A stretch of DNA of 64,000 nucleotides from Flagellimonas oceanensis (GCF_003992595.1 NZ_RZNA01000052.1:186001-250000); one strand, 5' to 3'. Counted from the first letter of the stretch, positions 42,687 to 51,610 are shown. Notes: a model not told the origin generated them from the letters alone. Numbers and translations: made by a program.

Positions 42687-43471
42687 TAGGCAAGTTCATT
42701 TTTCTTTTCCAAGCGTTTCAATTCCCTGAATCGCTCCAATACGCCAAGAGCATTAAGATAGCAGATGGTCCATCCCTTTTTGCCATCTAATATGCCTAAA
42801 CGAAGGATGTAATGGTTAAAGAACTTCCAAAACGGTTTTACCGTCATCAAAAGGTAATTGAAGTGCTTTTCTTTGTAAAAGTCCTCTTTGGCTTTTAATT
42901 GGCCATATTTGAGCATTTTGCCTTTGTAGTCCTCGTAGTTTTTGTAGCAAAAATGGGTTAGTTTTTCCTTCAGGATCCCGGATTTGCCATCAACCACCAA
43001 GGTTTCGTGTACAATCTTACGATCGGTAAAATGCGCTTTGCTTTTTTTGAAAAGTCTATGGTTTTTATCGGTTTGCCAGCCACTGAAGTTCAAGGGTTCA
43101 TTTTGGAACATGAACTTTCTGTAAAACCAATAAGCTTCATGAGCATCTGGATTATTTATAGTTTCGATGATTTCTTTTTGAAGATTTTCGGTAACCACTT
43201 CGTCGGCATCCAAAAACAAGACCCAATCGTTGCTGGCTTGCTTTAATGTAAATGACTTTTGGGCGGTAAAATTTTCAAAAGGATTCTGAATTACCTTTAC
43301 TTTCGGATGGTCCAAAAGATACTCATAAGTACCATCAGTACTGAAGGAATCAACCACTAAGATTTCATCTGCAAAAGAAACGGAATCGATGCATTTTTCA
43401 ATGTATCCCATTTCATTGTAGGTAATGATAAGTGCTGATAATTTTTGCTTTGGGGTGCTCAATCCAGCCAT
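42668..43471 (-). CDS. Glycosyltransferase family 2 (WaaE/LPS-core-like)
   Basis: 267 residues. KLSALIITYNEMGYIEKCID, EILVVDSFSTDGTYEYLLDH, NDWVLFLDADEVVTENLQKE (DxD) and the C-terminal FWKFFNHYILRLGILDGKKG followed by WTICYLNALG match the WaaE/KdtX-like group, which adds sugars to the inner lipopolysaccharide core. That assignment is by pattern and not proven. It has its own -7 box and converges on the other GT2 gene. The amphipathic C terminus suggests peripheral membrane association. Confidence 0.88.
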   Translation of the reverse strand: MAGLSTPKQKLSALIITYNEMGYIEKCIDSVSFADEILVVDSFSTDGTYEYLLDHPKVKVIQNPFENFTAQKSFTLKQASNDWVLFLDADEVVTENLQKEIIETINNPDAHEAYWFYRKFMFQNEPLNFSGWQTDKNHRLFKKSKAHFTDRKIVHETLVVDGKSGILKEKLTHFCYKNYEDYKGKMLKYGQLKAKEDFYKEKHFNYLLMTVKPFWKFFNHYILRLGILDGKKGWTICYLNALGVLERFRELKRLEKKNELAYYLVMP

Positions 43472-43500
43472 AATTTATTGGTGTAGTGTTTTGGTGTTTA

Positions 43501-43508
43501 CAAATCTA
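43501..43508 (-). promoter_or_regulatory. -7 box for the WaaE-like GT2 gene
   Basis: TAGATTTG on the minus strand, an exact TAnnTTTG match 29 nt upstream of the ATG at 43471. Confidence 0.5.
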
Positions 43509-43689
43509 TAACAAAAAAACAGGTTAAAAATTGTCCAACTGTTTATTTTTCTTACAACAATTAAGTGTGCAATTTTCCTGCCTATTTTTTGTCAAAATCG
43601 TATAATCGATTCGTCTTATATTGTTTAGACGGGAACAAGAGAGGAGCGTTGCGTGGGATTATGGGATTTTTCTTAAAAAAATGAAATAA

Positions 43690-44799
43690 TCAGTCAAACA
43701 TCTTTTTGGTCTTGGATAAAGCAGCGCCGATTACTTGGTGCATATCATAATATTTGTATTCGGCCAGCCTCCCTCCAAAAATAGTGTTCTCCTTTTTCGC
43801 CATGTCCTGATAAGCTTTGAAAATAGCCGTATTCTTGCTATCGTTGATAGGGTAATAGGGTTCTTTTTCCGAAGAAGCTTCCAAGGGATATTCCTTGGTA
43901 ATTACTGTGGTTTTTTGCTTGCCAAATTCAAAATGTTTGTGCTCTATGATTCTGGTATATGGAATTTTGGCTTCTGTGTAATTCACTACTGCATTTCCTT
44001 GATAATTGGTTGTTTCCAGTATCTCATGTTTGAAATCCAAGCTTCGATATTCAAGCTTTCCGTGGCAATAATCAAAATATTCATCAATTTTACCGGTAAA
44101 GACCACTTGTTGGGCTAAACTGGTCAAAGTTTCTTTTTCTTTGAAAAAATCAACATTGGTCCTGCACTCCACATTTTCGAGCAAACCTTCGGTTAATTTG
44201 TTGTACCCTCCAATGGGTATACCTTGATAAGCATCGTTAAAATAATTGTTATCATAGGTAAATCTCAATGGTAATCTTTTGATAATGAATGCAGGAAGTT
44301 CGTTGGTCTTTCTTCCCCATTGCTTCTCGGTATACCCTTTTATCAATTTCGTGTAAATGTCATCTCCTACCAGTTTTAAGGCCTGTTCTTCAAGGTTGGA
44401 TGGATTGATATCCTGGTATTTGCTTGTCTGCTGGTCAAGAACAGCCTTAGCCTCTTCGGGTGTTTTTGTACCCCAAAGCTGATAGAAAGTGTTCATGTTG
44501 AAAGGTAAATTGTAAAGTTTCCCTTCAAAATTGGCCAATGGGGAGTTCGTGTATCGGTTAAAAGGAACAAAACTGTTCACGTAGTCCCAGATGGTTTTGT
44601 CGTTCGTGTGAAAAATATGGGCGCCATATTTATGCACATTTATTCCGTTGATGTCCTCGCAATAGGTATTGCCGCCCAGATGGTCCCGTTTGTCAATTAC
44701 CAAACATTTTTTGTTGCGCTTGGTCGCTTCATGGGCAAAAACGGCTCCGTAAAGGCCTGCGCCAACAATAAGATAATCATATTCGGGGCTGCTTTTCAT
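43690..44799 (-). CDS. glf: UDP-galactopyranose mutase
   Basis: FAD enzyme (369 residues, the usual length) that converts UDP-galactopyranose to UDP-galactofuranose. FAD motif LIVGAGLYGAVFAHEA, then DKRDHLGGNTYCEDINGINV, YGAHIFHTND and the substrate lid region with YTEKQWGRKTNELP. Late in the chain, YEYPL/NDSKN-type residues (EKEPYYPINDSKNTAIF) bind the nucleotide and the flavin. It is divergent from the galactofuranosyltransferase-like gene, pointing to Galf in the cell-surface glycans. About 200 nt of AT-rich sequence follow. Confidence 0.96.
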   Translation of the reverse strand: MKSSPEYDYLIVGAGLYGAVFAHEATKRNKKCLVIDKRDHLGGNTYCEDINGINVHKYGAHIFHTNDKTIWDYVNSFVPFNRYTNSPLANFEGKLYNLPFNMNTFYQLWGTKTPEEAKAVLDQQTSKYQDINPSNLEEQALKLVGDDIYTKLIKGYTEKQWGRKTNELPAFIIKRLPLRFTYDNNYFNDAYQGIPIGGYNKLTEGLLENVECRTNVDFFKEKETLTSLAQQVVFTGKIDEYFDYCHGKLEYRSLDFKHEILETTNYQGNAVVNYTEAKIPYTRIIEHKHFEFGKQKTTVITKEYPLEASSEKEPYYPINDSKNTAIFKAYQDMAKKENTIFGGRLAEYKYYDMHQVIGAALSKTKKMFD

Positions 44800-44867
44800 T
44801 GGGACAGTGTTTAATTGTTCTGGAAAATGTTTGGCCGCAATTTATGGATTAGTTGTTTGAAAAAAGA

Positions 44868-44875
44868 TATTTTTG
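44868..44875 (+). promoter_or_regulatory. -7 box for the galactofuranosyltransferase-like gene
   Basis: TATTTTTG, an exact TAnnTTTG match 18 nt upstream of the ATG at 44894. It overlaps the alternative TTG start at 44873, which is therefore unlikely. Confidence 0.5.
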
Positions 44876-44893
44876 GAAAACAAACACTTAACC

Positions 44894-45940
44894 ATGCAAA
44901 GCACTGACCTGTTTTATATTTCCCGAAACTATAAATTTTCCAAGAACGCCGCTTCCAAGCCCAAAATGGATTGCGAAAATGTCTTGTCCAAAGCGGGTTT
45001 TAAGAATTTGGGGTTTAAACAAAGTAACCACCCCAGTTCAGCCATAGGGGCAATCATTAGTTTTTTTGGCATTACCAAGGGATTGATTTTGTTGCCCTTT
45101 TCATCCACTCTTTGCATGCAATACCCGCTCAGTAAGTTCTTCAACTATAAAGTTGGCGTGGCCAAGCTCAAAGGGTGTAAAATAGTTTTGATTGTCCATG
45201 ATGTGAAAACATTGATGGGCAAAAACAAGGATGTGGAAAAAGAAATGAAACGCTTCAACAAAGCGGATGTTCTAGTGCTTCATAACGAGGTAATGATGAA
45301 ATGGTTTGCGGAAAATGGGTATAAAGGTAAAAAGGTCCCCTTATATTTATTCGATTATTTGCTCGCTCACAATCAGGAATTACCTGAAACACCTAAACAT
45401 GCTGAAAAGGAGATTGTTTTTGCAGGAGGTTTAGGAATGGAAAAAAGTGCGTTTCTATATAAAGTGGATGAGTTGGGACAAAAGGATTTTACCCTAAAGC
45501 TCTACGGGAATGGTTATCAAAAGGAAAAAGTGGACGAAAATTCCACTTTAGACTATCAAGGGGTTTTTGCCCCGGATGAGGTGTTGGATAAAATGAAAGG
45601 GAATTTTGGATTGGTGTGGAACGGCAATGCCATCAAAGAGTGTGATGGAGCATTTGGCAAATACATTCAGTACAACAATCCACATAAAACATCTCTATAC
45701 TTGTTGGCAGGTTTGCCTGTCATAGTCTGGGACAAAGCAGCGGTGGCCAAACTCATTGAAGAAGAACAAATAGGCTTTGCCATTTCATCTTTGGATGAAT
45801 TATCAGAAAAGCTCGCTAACATTGATGATGCGACTTATTCCAAAATGGTCGCCAATGTTGATGCGATACGGCATAAAATAACGAACGGCCACTTTTTGCA
45901 AGCGGCCGTCGGTAATGCTTTATATGAATTAAATAGCTGA
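44894..45940 (+). CDS. Probable galactofuranosyltransferase (GT-B fold)
   Basis: 348 residues. Two Rossmann-like halves: an acceptor side ending in CKIVLIVHDVKTLMGKNKDV and a donor side with KEIVFAGGLGMEKSAFLYKV, LKLYGNGYQKE and a closing NPHKTSLYLLAGLPVIVWDK. The layout, with the HD in the first half and the TSLYLLAGLPVI loop, resembles beta-1,6-galactofuranosyltransferases of the WbbI type. Adjacency to glf, in divergent orientation, supports this role. Start ATG 44894 fits the -7 box; an upstream TTG is discarded. Membrane-peripheral, cytoplasmic. Confidence 0.75.
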   Translation: MQSTDLFYISRNYKFSKNAASKPKMDCENVLSKAGFKNLGFKQSNHPSSAIGAIISFFGITKGLILLPFSSTLCMQYPLSKFFNYKVGVAKLKGCKIVLIVHDVKTLMGKNKDVEKEMKRFNKADVLVLHNEVMMKWFAENGYKGKKVPLYLFDYLLAHNQELPETPKHAEKEIVFAGGLGMEKSAFLYKVDELGQKDFTLKLYGNGYQKEKVDENSTLDYQGVFAPDEVLDKMKGNFGLVWNGNAIKECDGAFGKYIQYNNPHKTSLYLLAGLPVIVWDKAAVAKLIEEEQIGFAISSLDELSEKLANIDDATYSKMVANVDAIRHKITNGHFLQAAVGNALYELNS

Positions 45941-46756
45941 TTACACGGCAACATTGTGCTCGCGCAAGGCATTGTTCAAAGAAGTCTTCTTGTCCGTACT
46001 TTCTTTTCGCTTACCAATAATCAAGGCACATGGTACTTGATAATCCCCAGCAGGGAATTTTTTGGTATAGCTTCCAGGTATCACAACGGACCTAGCTGGT
46101 ACGCGACCTTTCAATTCCACTGGTTCATTTCCCGTCACATCAATAATTTTGGTAGATGCCGTCAAAACTACGTTGGCACCCAAAACAGCTTCTTTCTCCA
46201 CTCGGACACCTTCCACAACAATACATCTGGAGCCGATAAAGGCATTGTCCTCAATGATTACGGGAGCAGCCTGCAATGGTTCCAAAACACCACCGATACC
46301 AACGCCGCCACTTAAGTGGACGTTTTTACCGATTTGCGCACAACTTCCTACTGTGGCCCAGGTATCCACCATGGTTCCTTCATCTACGTAGGCACCAATG
46401 TTTACGTAGCTTGGCATCAAAATAGTGCCTTTGGAAATATAGGCGCCGTGTCGTGCCACCGCATGGGGAACCACACGAACACCTTTTTCTTTGTAGCCTT
46501 TTTTCAAAGGAATTTTATCGTGATATTCGAAAATGCCAGCTTCCAACACTTCCATTTTTTGGATGGGGAAGTAAAGCACGACCCCTTTTTTCACCCATTC
46601 GTTTATCTGCCACCCATCTTCCGTAGGTTCCGCACATCGCAGCTCTCCTGAATCAATTAGCTTTACGACTTCGCGTATGGCGTCCTGAGTCTTTTCGTCT
46701 TCCAGTAATGCTCTATTGTCCCACGCTTTTTCAATTAGCGTTCTTAATTCTGTCAT
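45941..46756 (-). CDS. dapD: Tetrahydrodipicolinate N-succinyltransferase
   Basis: 271-residue left-handed beta-helix acyltransferase in lysine/diaminopimelate synthesis, succinylating tetrahydrodipicolinate. The hexapeptide repeats are visible from YISKGTILMPSYVNIGAYVD through GSCAQIGKNVHLSGGVGIGG. Also seen are the N-terminal helical part (TLIEKAWDNRALL) and the VPARSVVIPGSYTKKFPAGD region that closes the helix. Single-gene unit with a good -7 box; it abuts the 3' end of the galactofuranosyltransferase-like gene with no gap between their stops. Confidence 0.96.
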   Translation of the reverse strand: MTELRTLIEKAWDNRALLEDEKTQDAIREVVKLIDSGELRCAEPTEDGWQINEWVKKGVVLYFPIQKMEVLEAGIFEYHDKIPLKKGYKEKGVRVVPHAVARHGAYISKGTILMPSYVNIGAYVDEGTMVDTWATVGSCAQIGKNVHLSGGVGIGGVLEPLQAAPVIIEDNAFIGSRCIVVEGVRVEKEAVLGANVVLTASTKIIDVTGNEPVELKGRVPARSVVIPGSYTKKFPAGDYQVPCALIIGKRKESTDKKTSLNNALREHNVAV

Positions 46757-46774
46757 TTTTCTTAAAGTTTTGAC

Positions 46775-46782
46775 AAAGATAA
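46775..46782 (-). promoter_or_regulatory. -7 box for dapD
   Basis: TATCTTTG on the minus strand, an exact TAnnTTTG match 19 nt upstream of the dapD ATG. Confidence 0.5.
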
Positions 46783-46835
46783 GCCCCGTGGCAGAATTAT
46801 GGTGGCCATTTTTAAGCGCATAACATTTTTAAGGT

Positions 46836-46843
46836 TATTTTTG
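46836..46843 (+). promoter_or_regulatory. -7 box for ruvX
   Basis: TATTTTTG, an exact TAnnTTTG match 13 nt upstream of the TTG start at 46857. Confidence 0.5.
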
Positions 46844-46856
46844 CCAAAAAATTATT

Positions 46857-47267
46857 TTGGCTAGAATTTTAGCTTTGGATTTTGGAAAGGTGCGTACCGG
46901 AATAGCGGTTACCGATGAACTGCAATTAATTGCATCTGGTTTGACCACCATGGAGACCAAAGACTTGCTGTCCTTTCTGGAAGAATACATCCAAAAGGAA
47001 TCTGTGGAACGTTTTGTAGTGGGATTGCCCAAACAAATGGATAATACCGCTTCCGAGTCCGAAGTGCTCATCCAAGAGTTTTTAAAAAAGCTGAAAGCCA
47101 AGTTTCCTTCCATTCCTGTAGAGCGCCAAGATGAGCGGTTCACCTCCAAAATGGCGTTTCAGTCCATGTTGGACAGCGGAATGAAAAAGAAGAAGAGAAG
47201 GGACAAGGCCCTAGTCGATGAAATAAGTGCCACGCTCATATTGCAGGCCTATTTAAACAGATTTTGA
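46857..47267 (+). CDS. ruvX: Holliday-junction resolvase-like/pre-16S rRNA nuclease (YqgF family)
   Basis: 136 residues with an RNase-H-like fold. Catalytic acids lie in RILALDFGKVRTGIAVTD (Asp8), VVGLPKQMDNTASE and the end segment RRDKALVDEISATLILQAY. VERQDERFTSKMA is the other signature. YqgF in E. coli processes the 5' end of 16S rRNA. The start is TTG: no ATG is in frame before the catalytic strand, and the -7 box fits. The peptide deformylase gene begins 3 nt after the stop, giving a ruvX-def operon. Confidence 0.92.
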   Translation: MARILALDFGKVRTGIAVTDELQLIASGLTTMETKDLLSFLEEYIQKESVERFVVGLPKQMDNTASESEVLIQEFLKKLKAKFPSIPVERQDERFTSKMAFQSMLDSGMKKKKRRDKALVDEISATLILQAYLNRF

Positions 47268-47270
47268 TTT

Positions 47271-47861
47271 ATGATTTTACCCATAGTAGCTTACGGAGAC
47301 CCCGTTTTGCGAAAAAAGGCGAAGGATATCACATCCGACTATCCAAAACTTGACGAGTTGATCACCAATATGTGGGAGACCATGTACAATGCCCATGGTG
47401 TTGGTTTGGCCGCCCCTCAAGTCGGACTTCCCATTCGCATGTTCATGGTGGACACCACTCCTTTTGCGGATGATGATGAATTGACAGAAGCGGAGCAGAA
47501 ACAGCTCGATGGTTTCAAAAAAGTGTTCATCAATGCGACCATTGAAGAGGAAAACGGCAAGGAGTGGGATTTCAACGAAGGTTGTTTGAGTATTCCCGAT
47601 ATCCGTGAAGATGTAAAGCGCAAGCCCGAAATAACCATTACCTATTTGGATGAAGATTTCAAGGAGCATACCGAGACTTTTGATGGTCTGTTGGCTCGGG
47701 TAATTCAGCACGAATACGATCATATCGAAGGTGTTCTGTTCACCGACAAGCTTTCAACCCTTAAGAAACGATTGTTGAAAAGCCGATTGGAAAAGATTTC
47801 CAAAGGAAAAATAAATGTGGATTACCGAATGAGGTTTCCCAATATCAAAAAAGGACGTTAA
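47271..47861 (+). CDS. def: Peptide deformylase
   Basis: Metalloenzyme (196 residues) that removes the formyl group from new proteins. All three motifs are intact: HGVGLAAPQVGLP, EGCLSIPDI with the metal Cys, and ARVIQHEYDHIEGVLF with the two metal His and the catalytic Glu. The insert with DDDELTEAEQKQLDGF after the first motif is typical of the family in Bacteroidota. Directly follows ruvX. The DUF5606 gene downstream has its own promoter. Confidence 0.97.
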   Translation: MILPIVAYGDPVLRKKAKDITSDYPKLDELITNMWETMYNAHGVGLAAPQVGLPIRMFMVDTTPFADDDELTEAEQKQLDGFKKVFINATIEEENGKEWDFNEGCLSIPDIREDVKRKPEITITYLDEDFKEHTETFDGLLARVIQHEYDHIEGVLFTDKLSTLKKRLLKSRLEKISKGKINVDYRMRFPNIKKGR

Positions 47862-47887
47862 AAAAATCGCTGTTTGCGATAAAAACA

Positions 47888-47895
47888 TATTTTTG
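47888..47895 (+). promoter_or_regulatory. -7 box for the DUF5606 gene
   Basis: TATTTTTG, an exact TAnnTTTG match 21 nt upstream of the ATG at 47917. Confidence 0.5.
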
Positions 47896-47916
47896 CGCCC
47901 ATAAATTACTATTTGA

Positions 47917-48360
47917 ATGGCATTAGAAAAGATTTTATCTATTGGAGGTAAACCAGGACTTTACAAATTATTGACCCAAACCCGAGGTGGCTTTGTTGGC
48001 GAATCCCTGTTGGATGGCAAACGTGTAACCGTTGGTTTAAGAAGCAATGTAAGCGTGTTGTCCGAAATAGCCATTTACACCTTGGAAGAGGAACTTCCTT
48101 TGCGGGAAGTCTTCCAGAAAATCAAGGAAAAAGAAGGAGGTGAAAAAACCTCCATCAGTCACAAAGCTGAAAAAATCGAATTGGAAGAGTATTTCTTCGA
48201 GGTGCTTCCCAATTATGATGAGGACCGAGTGTACGCCAGTGACATCAAGAAAATCATACAGTGGTACAACATCCTTCTCGACAACGACATCACTGACTTT
48301 GTTGAAGACGAAAAGGATGCTGAAGAACCTACTGTGTCCGCCTCAGAAGAGGAAGAATAA
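47917..48360 (+). CDS. DUF5606 protein
   Basis: 147 residues that start MALEKILSIGGKPGLYKLL, the typical opening of the Bacteroidota DUF5606 family. The fold appears to be a beta-barrel-like N-terminal half (RVTVGLRSNVSVLSEIAIYT) and a helical C-terminal half (ASDIKKIIQWYNILLDN). The C terminus is acidic and probably disordered. Its function is unknown to me; cytoplasmic. It lies after ruvX-def, and the GH20 gene on the other strand ends 3 nt beyond its stop. Confidence 0.85.
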   Translation: MALEKILSIGGKPGLYKLLTQTRGGFVGESLLDGKRVTVGLRSNVSVLSEIAIYTLEEELPLREVFQKIKEKEGGEKTSISHKAEKIELEEYFFEVLPNYDEDRVYASDIKKIIQWYNILLDNDITDFVEDEKDAEEPTVSASEEEE

Positions 48361-48363
48361 ACA

Positions 48364-49941
48364 CTATTCTTTTTCCCAATCCACCAATATAGTTGGGTAA
48401 TAGTTGATTTGCATGGCTTCCAAATAAGCAGCCTGTGCGGCCAGGCGCTCTTTGTAATCGTCCCAGTCAAGGTGTTCGCTTAGGGACCATCCCAATTCGG
48501 CATATCCAATCAATCTTGGGAATGCCAAATATTCCAATTCGGTCCCATTGCTAATGGTTTCTGACCACAGTGGAGCTTCAATTCCGAGAATGTTCTCTTT
48601 GGCAAGTCCTTCGGCGTAGGTTTCGGGATCCCAGTTATAGCCTACATCAACTGGTATGTAGCCAGCCCATTTTAAGCCATATTCGGAAATGGAATCATAT
48701 TTCATGTCCAAGTAGGCCTTTTTCGCTGGCGATATTATGATTTTGGAACCATTTTCTGAAGCTTTCAAGGCATTTTCAGCGCTGTTCCATAATTGAACTA
48801 CCGAGCTAGGGTCAATATCCGCTTGTGCTATTTCGTCCCACCCGATCATTCTTTTGTTGTGCTTTTTAACCAAATCACCTACTTTTTCAACAAAAAGGAT
48901 ATAATCACTCTTTCTGGTAACATGGCTTTCATCCCCTCCAATATGAAAATAGGGGCCAGGTGTCATTGCGGCAATTTCGCCGATTACATCATCCAAAAAG
49001 CTGTAAACCGTATCTTTTTGTGCATCAAAGGAACTGTAGCCGACTTTCATGTCTGTGCGAACTCTTGGTGTTTCTGCCCCAGCATAATGTAAAAATGGAT
49101 AGCTCAGCGATGCTGAATTGGTGTGCCCTGGCATGTCGATTTCTGGTACAATGGTTATGTGTCTGTCACCAGCGTAGGCCACAAGGTCTTTGTATTCTTC
49201 CTGTGTATAAAAACCGCCTTCGCCACCACCAACTTCGCTGGCACCACCGACCTCTGTCAGTTTCGGCCAGGACTTGATTTCAATACGCCACCCTTGATCG
49301 TCCGATAGGTGCAAGTGCAGGGTGTTGAATTTGTAATATGCCAAGGCATCGATATATTTTTTGACCTCATCCACGGTGAAAAAATGTCGGGCCACATCCA
49401 GCATGGAACTGCGGTATCCGTATTTTGGAGCATCCATGATCTTGCCCGAAGGGATCACCCATAAAGGATGGTCGGTCAACGTATCATTGCTTTTTGTTGG
49501 AATAAGCTGTTGAAGGGTCTGAATCCCCCTAAAAGCACCCGCTGCGGTTTTGGCGTTCAATAAAATGGAATCTTTTTTAATGTAAAGTTGATAGGATTCC
49601 GGCGTTTCCAAATCCACACTATCGGATTGGTTGATGTAGATCAAACGCTCCAATTTGTCTTCGGATGCTGTATTTACTCCGATATCCAGCCCGGTTTTGG
49701 ATTTAATGTTCTCGGATAAAAATCGTCCTACTTTCTCAAATTCGGGGTCTGTGGTCGAAGTATAAATAGCAGTGCCGGCATCCAATCCAAAAGCACTCCC
49801 TGTGGGAATGGTTTTAATGGGTTTGGGGATTAACGGAGCACTGGCTAGGTCGGTTTTCGGAAAATTGATTTCCTCTTTTTCGGTTTGGCAAGCTGCCATG
49901 CAGATAACTGCAACGAACAGCAAAATTGATCTGTAAATCAC
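48364..49941 (-). CDS. Beta-N-acetylhexosaminidase lipoprotein (GH20)
   Basis: 525 residues. A lipobox-like VICMAACQ puts the lipid on Cys18, so the enzyme is probably on the outer or inner membrane. An N-terminal GH20b-like domain is followed by the barrel. The catalytic pair Asp-Glu is in YFHIGGDESHVTR; VARHFFTVDEVKKYID and HLSDDQGWRIEIKSWPKLTE are the other typical segments. It removes terminal N-acetylglucosamine or N-acetylgalactosamine from glycans. The start is a GTG, as no ATG precedes the signal peptide in frame. It follows the SGNH esterase gene by 12 nt. Confidence 0.93.
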   Translation of the reverse strand: MIYRSILLFVAVICMAACQTEKEEINFPKTDLASAPLIPKPIKTIPTGSAFGLDAGTAIYTSTTDPEFEKVGRFLSENIKSKTGLDIGVNTASEDKLERLIYINQSDSVDLETPESYQLYIKKDSILLNAKTAAGAFRGIQTLQQLIPTKSNDTLTDHPLWVIPSGKIMDAPKYGYRSSMLDVARHFFTVDEVKKYIDALAYYKFNTLHLHLSDDQGWRIEIKSWPKLTEVGGASEVGGGEGGFYTQEEYKDLVAYAGDRHITIVPEIDMPGHTNSASLSYPFLHYAGAETPRVRTDMKVGYSSFDAQKDTVYSFLDDVIGEIAAMTPGPYFHIGGDESHVTRKSDYILFVEKVGDLVKKHNKRMIGWDEIAQADIDPSSVVQLWNSAENALKASENGSKIIISPAKKAYLDMKYDSISEYGLKWAGYIPVDVGYNWDPETYAEGLAKENILGIEAPLWSETISNGTELEYLAFPRLIGYAELGWSLSEHLDWDDYKERLAAQAAYLEAMQINYYPTILVDWEKE

Positions 49942-49953
49942 GTTAGTTCAGTT

Positions 49954-50598
49954 TTAGTCTATGTAGTCTTTGATCACATCGTACCAGATGTCATAACCTT
50001 TATCGTTCATGTGCAGGCCATCTTCAATAAAAATGTCCTGTTTTACCTTTCTTTCATCCAACATGGGGTACCAAACATCCACAAAATCGATTCCGTCGGT
50101 TTTGGATGCCAATCGGTCGAGTTTACGGTTTAATCTGCGGTACCTACCTCTATATTTCCAACGGGAAATGCTTGGTTTGGCGGAAATGAGCACAATCTCC
50201 ATGTTCGGATTTCTTTGTTGAAGAATGCCAAGAATGTATTCGGCTCGTTTCAGTATTTTTCGAGGTCTCTTTTTGGCAAAGATATCGTTGTCCCCCTCAT
50301 AAATAAAAACTTTTGATGGATTGTAGTTCAATATCAATTCATCCAAATAAAGTTCAAGGTCCGAAAATTGTGAACCACCAAAACCAGTGTTCAATACTTG
50401 GTGCTCTGGAAAACGATCCTGGACATCTTCCCAAAAACGAATACTCGAACTTCCCGTAAATACAATGGTCGGTCGGGACGAATCCCAAAGGGAATCATTC
50501 TTTTGCTGGATTGCCTTAACTTCATTTTCAAAGGGATTGTCGGTCTGCGCAATGGCCATCAATGGAAATGTGAGCAATGCAATAAAAAGATATTTCAT
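49954..50598 (-). CDS. Secreted SGNH/GDSL-type esterase
   Basis: 214 residues with a signal peptide (MKYLFIALLTFPLMAIAQ). SGNH blocks: VFTGSSSIRFWEDV (block I, the nucleophile Ser), LNTGFGGSQFSDLE (block II Gly), VFIYEGDNDIFAKKRP (block III Asn) and the C-terminal EDGLHMNDKGYDIW (Asp/His). It probably removes acetyl groups from carbohydrates. The GH20 gene is 12 nt downstream, so the two may act together on a surface or external polysaccharide. Confidence 0.9.
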   Translation of the reverse strand: MKYLFIALLTFPLMAIAQTDNPFENEVKAIQQKNDSLWDSSRPTIVFTGSSSIRFWEDVQDRFPEHQVLNTGFGGSQFSDLELYLDELILNYNPSKVFIYEGDNDIFAKKRPRKILKRAEYILGILQQRNPNMEIVLISAKPSISRWKYRGRYRRLNRKLDRLASKTDGIDFVDVWYPMLDERKVKQDIFIEDGLHMNDKGYDIWYDVIKDYID

Positions 50599-50729
50599 TC
50601 TACTGTTCTTTTACCTTAAAATGACGTTGAAGATAGTGATATTTTTCCGTAAGTATGCGTTGTTGAAAAATACCAAAAGACTTTTCATAAGTAAAGTTTG
50701 AAGATGGAATCACAACCAAAGGGAGTTCG

Positions 50730-50737
50730 TATTTTTG
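50730..50737 (+). promoter_or_regulatory. -7 box for mazG
   Basis: TATTTTTG, an exact TAnnTTTG match 16 nt upstream of the mazG ATG at 50754. Confidence 0.5.
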
Positions 50738-50753
50738 GTCAAAATCCAAAGTC

Positions 50754-51527
50754 ATGAATACAAGATCGGAACAGTTGGCCGCTTTTGACCGCCTTTTGAC
50801 CATTATGGATGAATTGCGCGAACAATGTCCGTGGGACAGAAAGCAGACCATGCAAACCCTTCGCCATTTGACCATTGAGGAAACCTATGAACTGGGCGAT
50901 GCCATTCTGGACAACGATTTGGAGGAAGTAAAAAAAGAACTGGGCGATATCTTGTTGCACATTGTTTTTTATTCGAAAATAGGTTCCGAAACACAGGATT
51001 TTGATATTGCCGATGTGGCCAATGGCATTTGTGAGAAACTCATCAATAGGCATCCGCATATTTATGGCGATGTGAAGGTCGAAAATGAAGAGGATGTAAA
51101 GCAGAATTGGGAAAACATCAAATTAAAAGAAGGGAAGAAAAGTGTACTCGAAGGTGTGCCCAATGGTCTGCCCTCCTTGGTCAAGGCCAATAGAGTCCAA
51201 GATAAGGTCGCAGGAGTGGGATTCGATTGGGAACGACCTGAACAGGTCTTTGAGAAGTTAAAAGAGGAATTAGGAGAGCTTCAGGAAGAAGTGGAGGCCA
51301 ACAATGCCGATCAAATGGAATCTGAATTTGGCGATGTGCTGTTTTCAATGGTCAACTATGCCCGTTTCCTGAAAATCAATCCAGAAAATGCATTGGAACG
51401 TACCAATAAAAAGTTTATTAAGCGCTTTCAATATGTGGAGCAAAAAGCAAAAGAAGCAGGTAAATCCATGAGCGATATGACATTGGCCGAAATGGACGTG
51501 TTCTGGGAAGAGGCAAAACAGCTATAA
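50754..51527 (+). CDS. mazG: Nucleoside triphosphate pyrophosphohydrolase MazG
   Basis: 257 residues, full two-domain MazG. Each half has a metal-binding ExxE ... ExxD pattern: HLTIEETYELGDAI with LEEVKKELGDILLHI in the first, and EELGELQEEVEANNADQMES with EFGDVLFSMV in the second. The linker has GVPNGLPSLVKANRVQDKVAG. It hydrolyses (d)NTPs to the monophosphate and limits ppGpp-related stress in E. coli. Preceded by a -7 box; it is divergent from the SGNH gene. Confidence 0.95.
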   Translation: MNTRSEQLAAFDRLLTIMDELREQCPWDRKQTMQTLRHLTIEETYELGDAILDNDLEEVKKELGDILLHIVFYSKIGSETQDFDIADVANGICEKLINRHPHIYGDVKVENEEDVKQNWENIKLKEGKKSVLEGVPNGLPSLVKANRVQDKVAGVGFDWERPEQVFEKLKEELGELQEEVEANNADQMESEFGDVLFSMVNYARFLKINPENALERTNKKFIKRFQYVEQKAKEAGKSMSDMTLAEMDVFWEEAKQL

Positions 51528-51579
51528 TATGTATCCATTCCCTAACAGATTCATTCATCTTAATTGTGGGCAAACTGAC

Positions 51580-51587
51580 TATCTTTG
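51580..51587 (+). promoter_or_regulatory. -7 box for the MATE gene
   Basis: TATCTTTG, an exact TAnnTTTG match 23 nt upstream of the GTG start at 51611. Confidence 0.45.
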
Positions 51588-51610
51588 CCATCCTTTTTTA
51601 AATATACGTT

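Noticed and set aside
50600-50755. A 51-codon minus-strand frame upstream of the SGNH gene (MTLDFDQKYELPLVVIPSSN ...)
   Set aside because: It lies antisense to the mazG promoter and leader and would overlap the mazG start. It has no good -7 box of its own and no recognised relative. Possible, but not supported enough to list as a gene.
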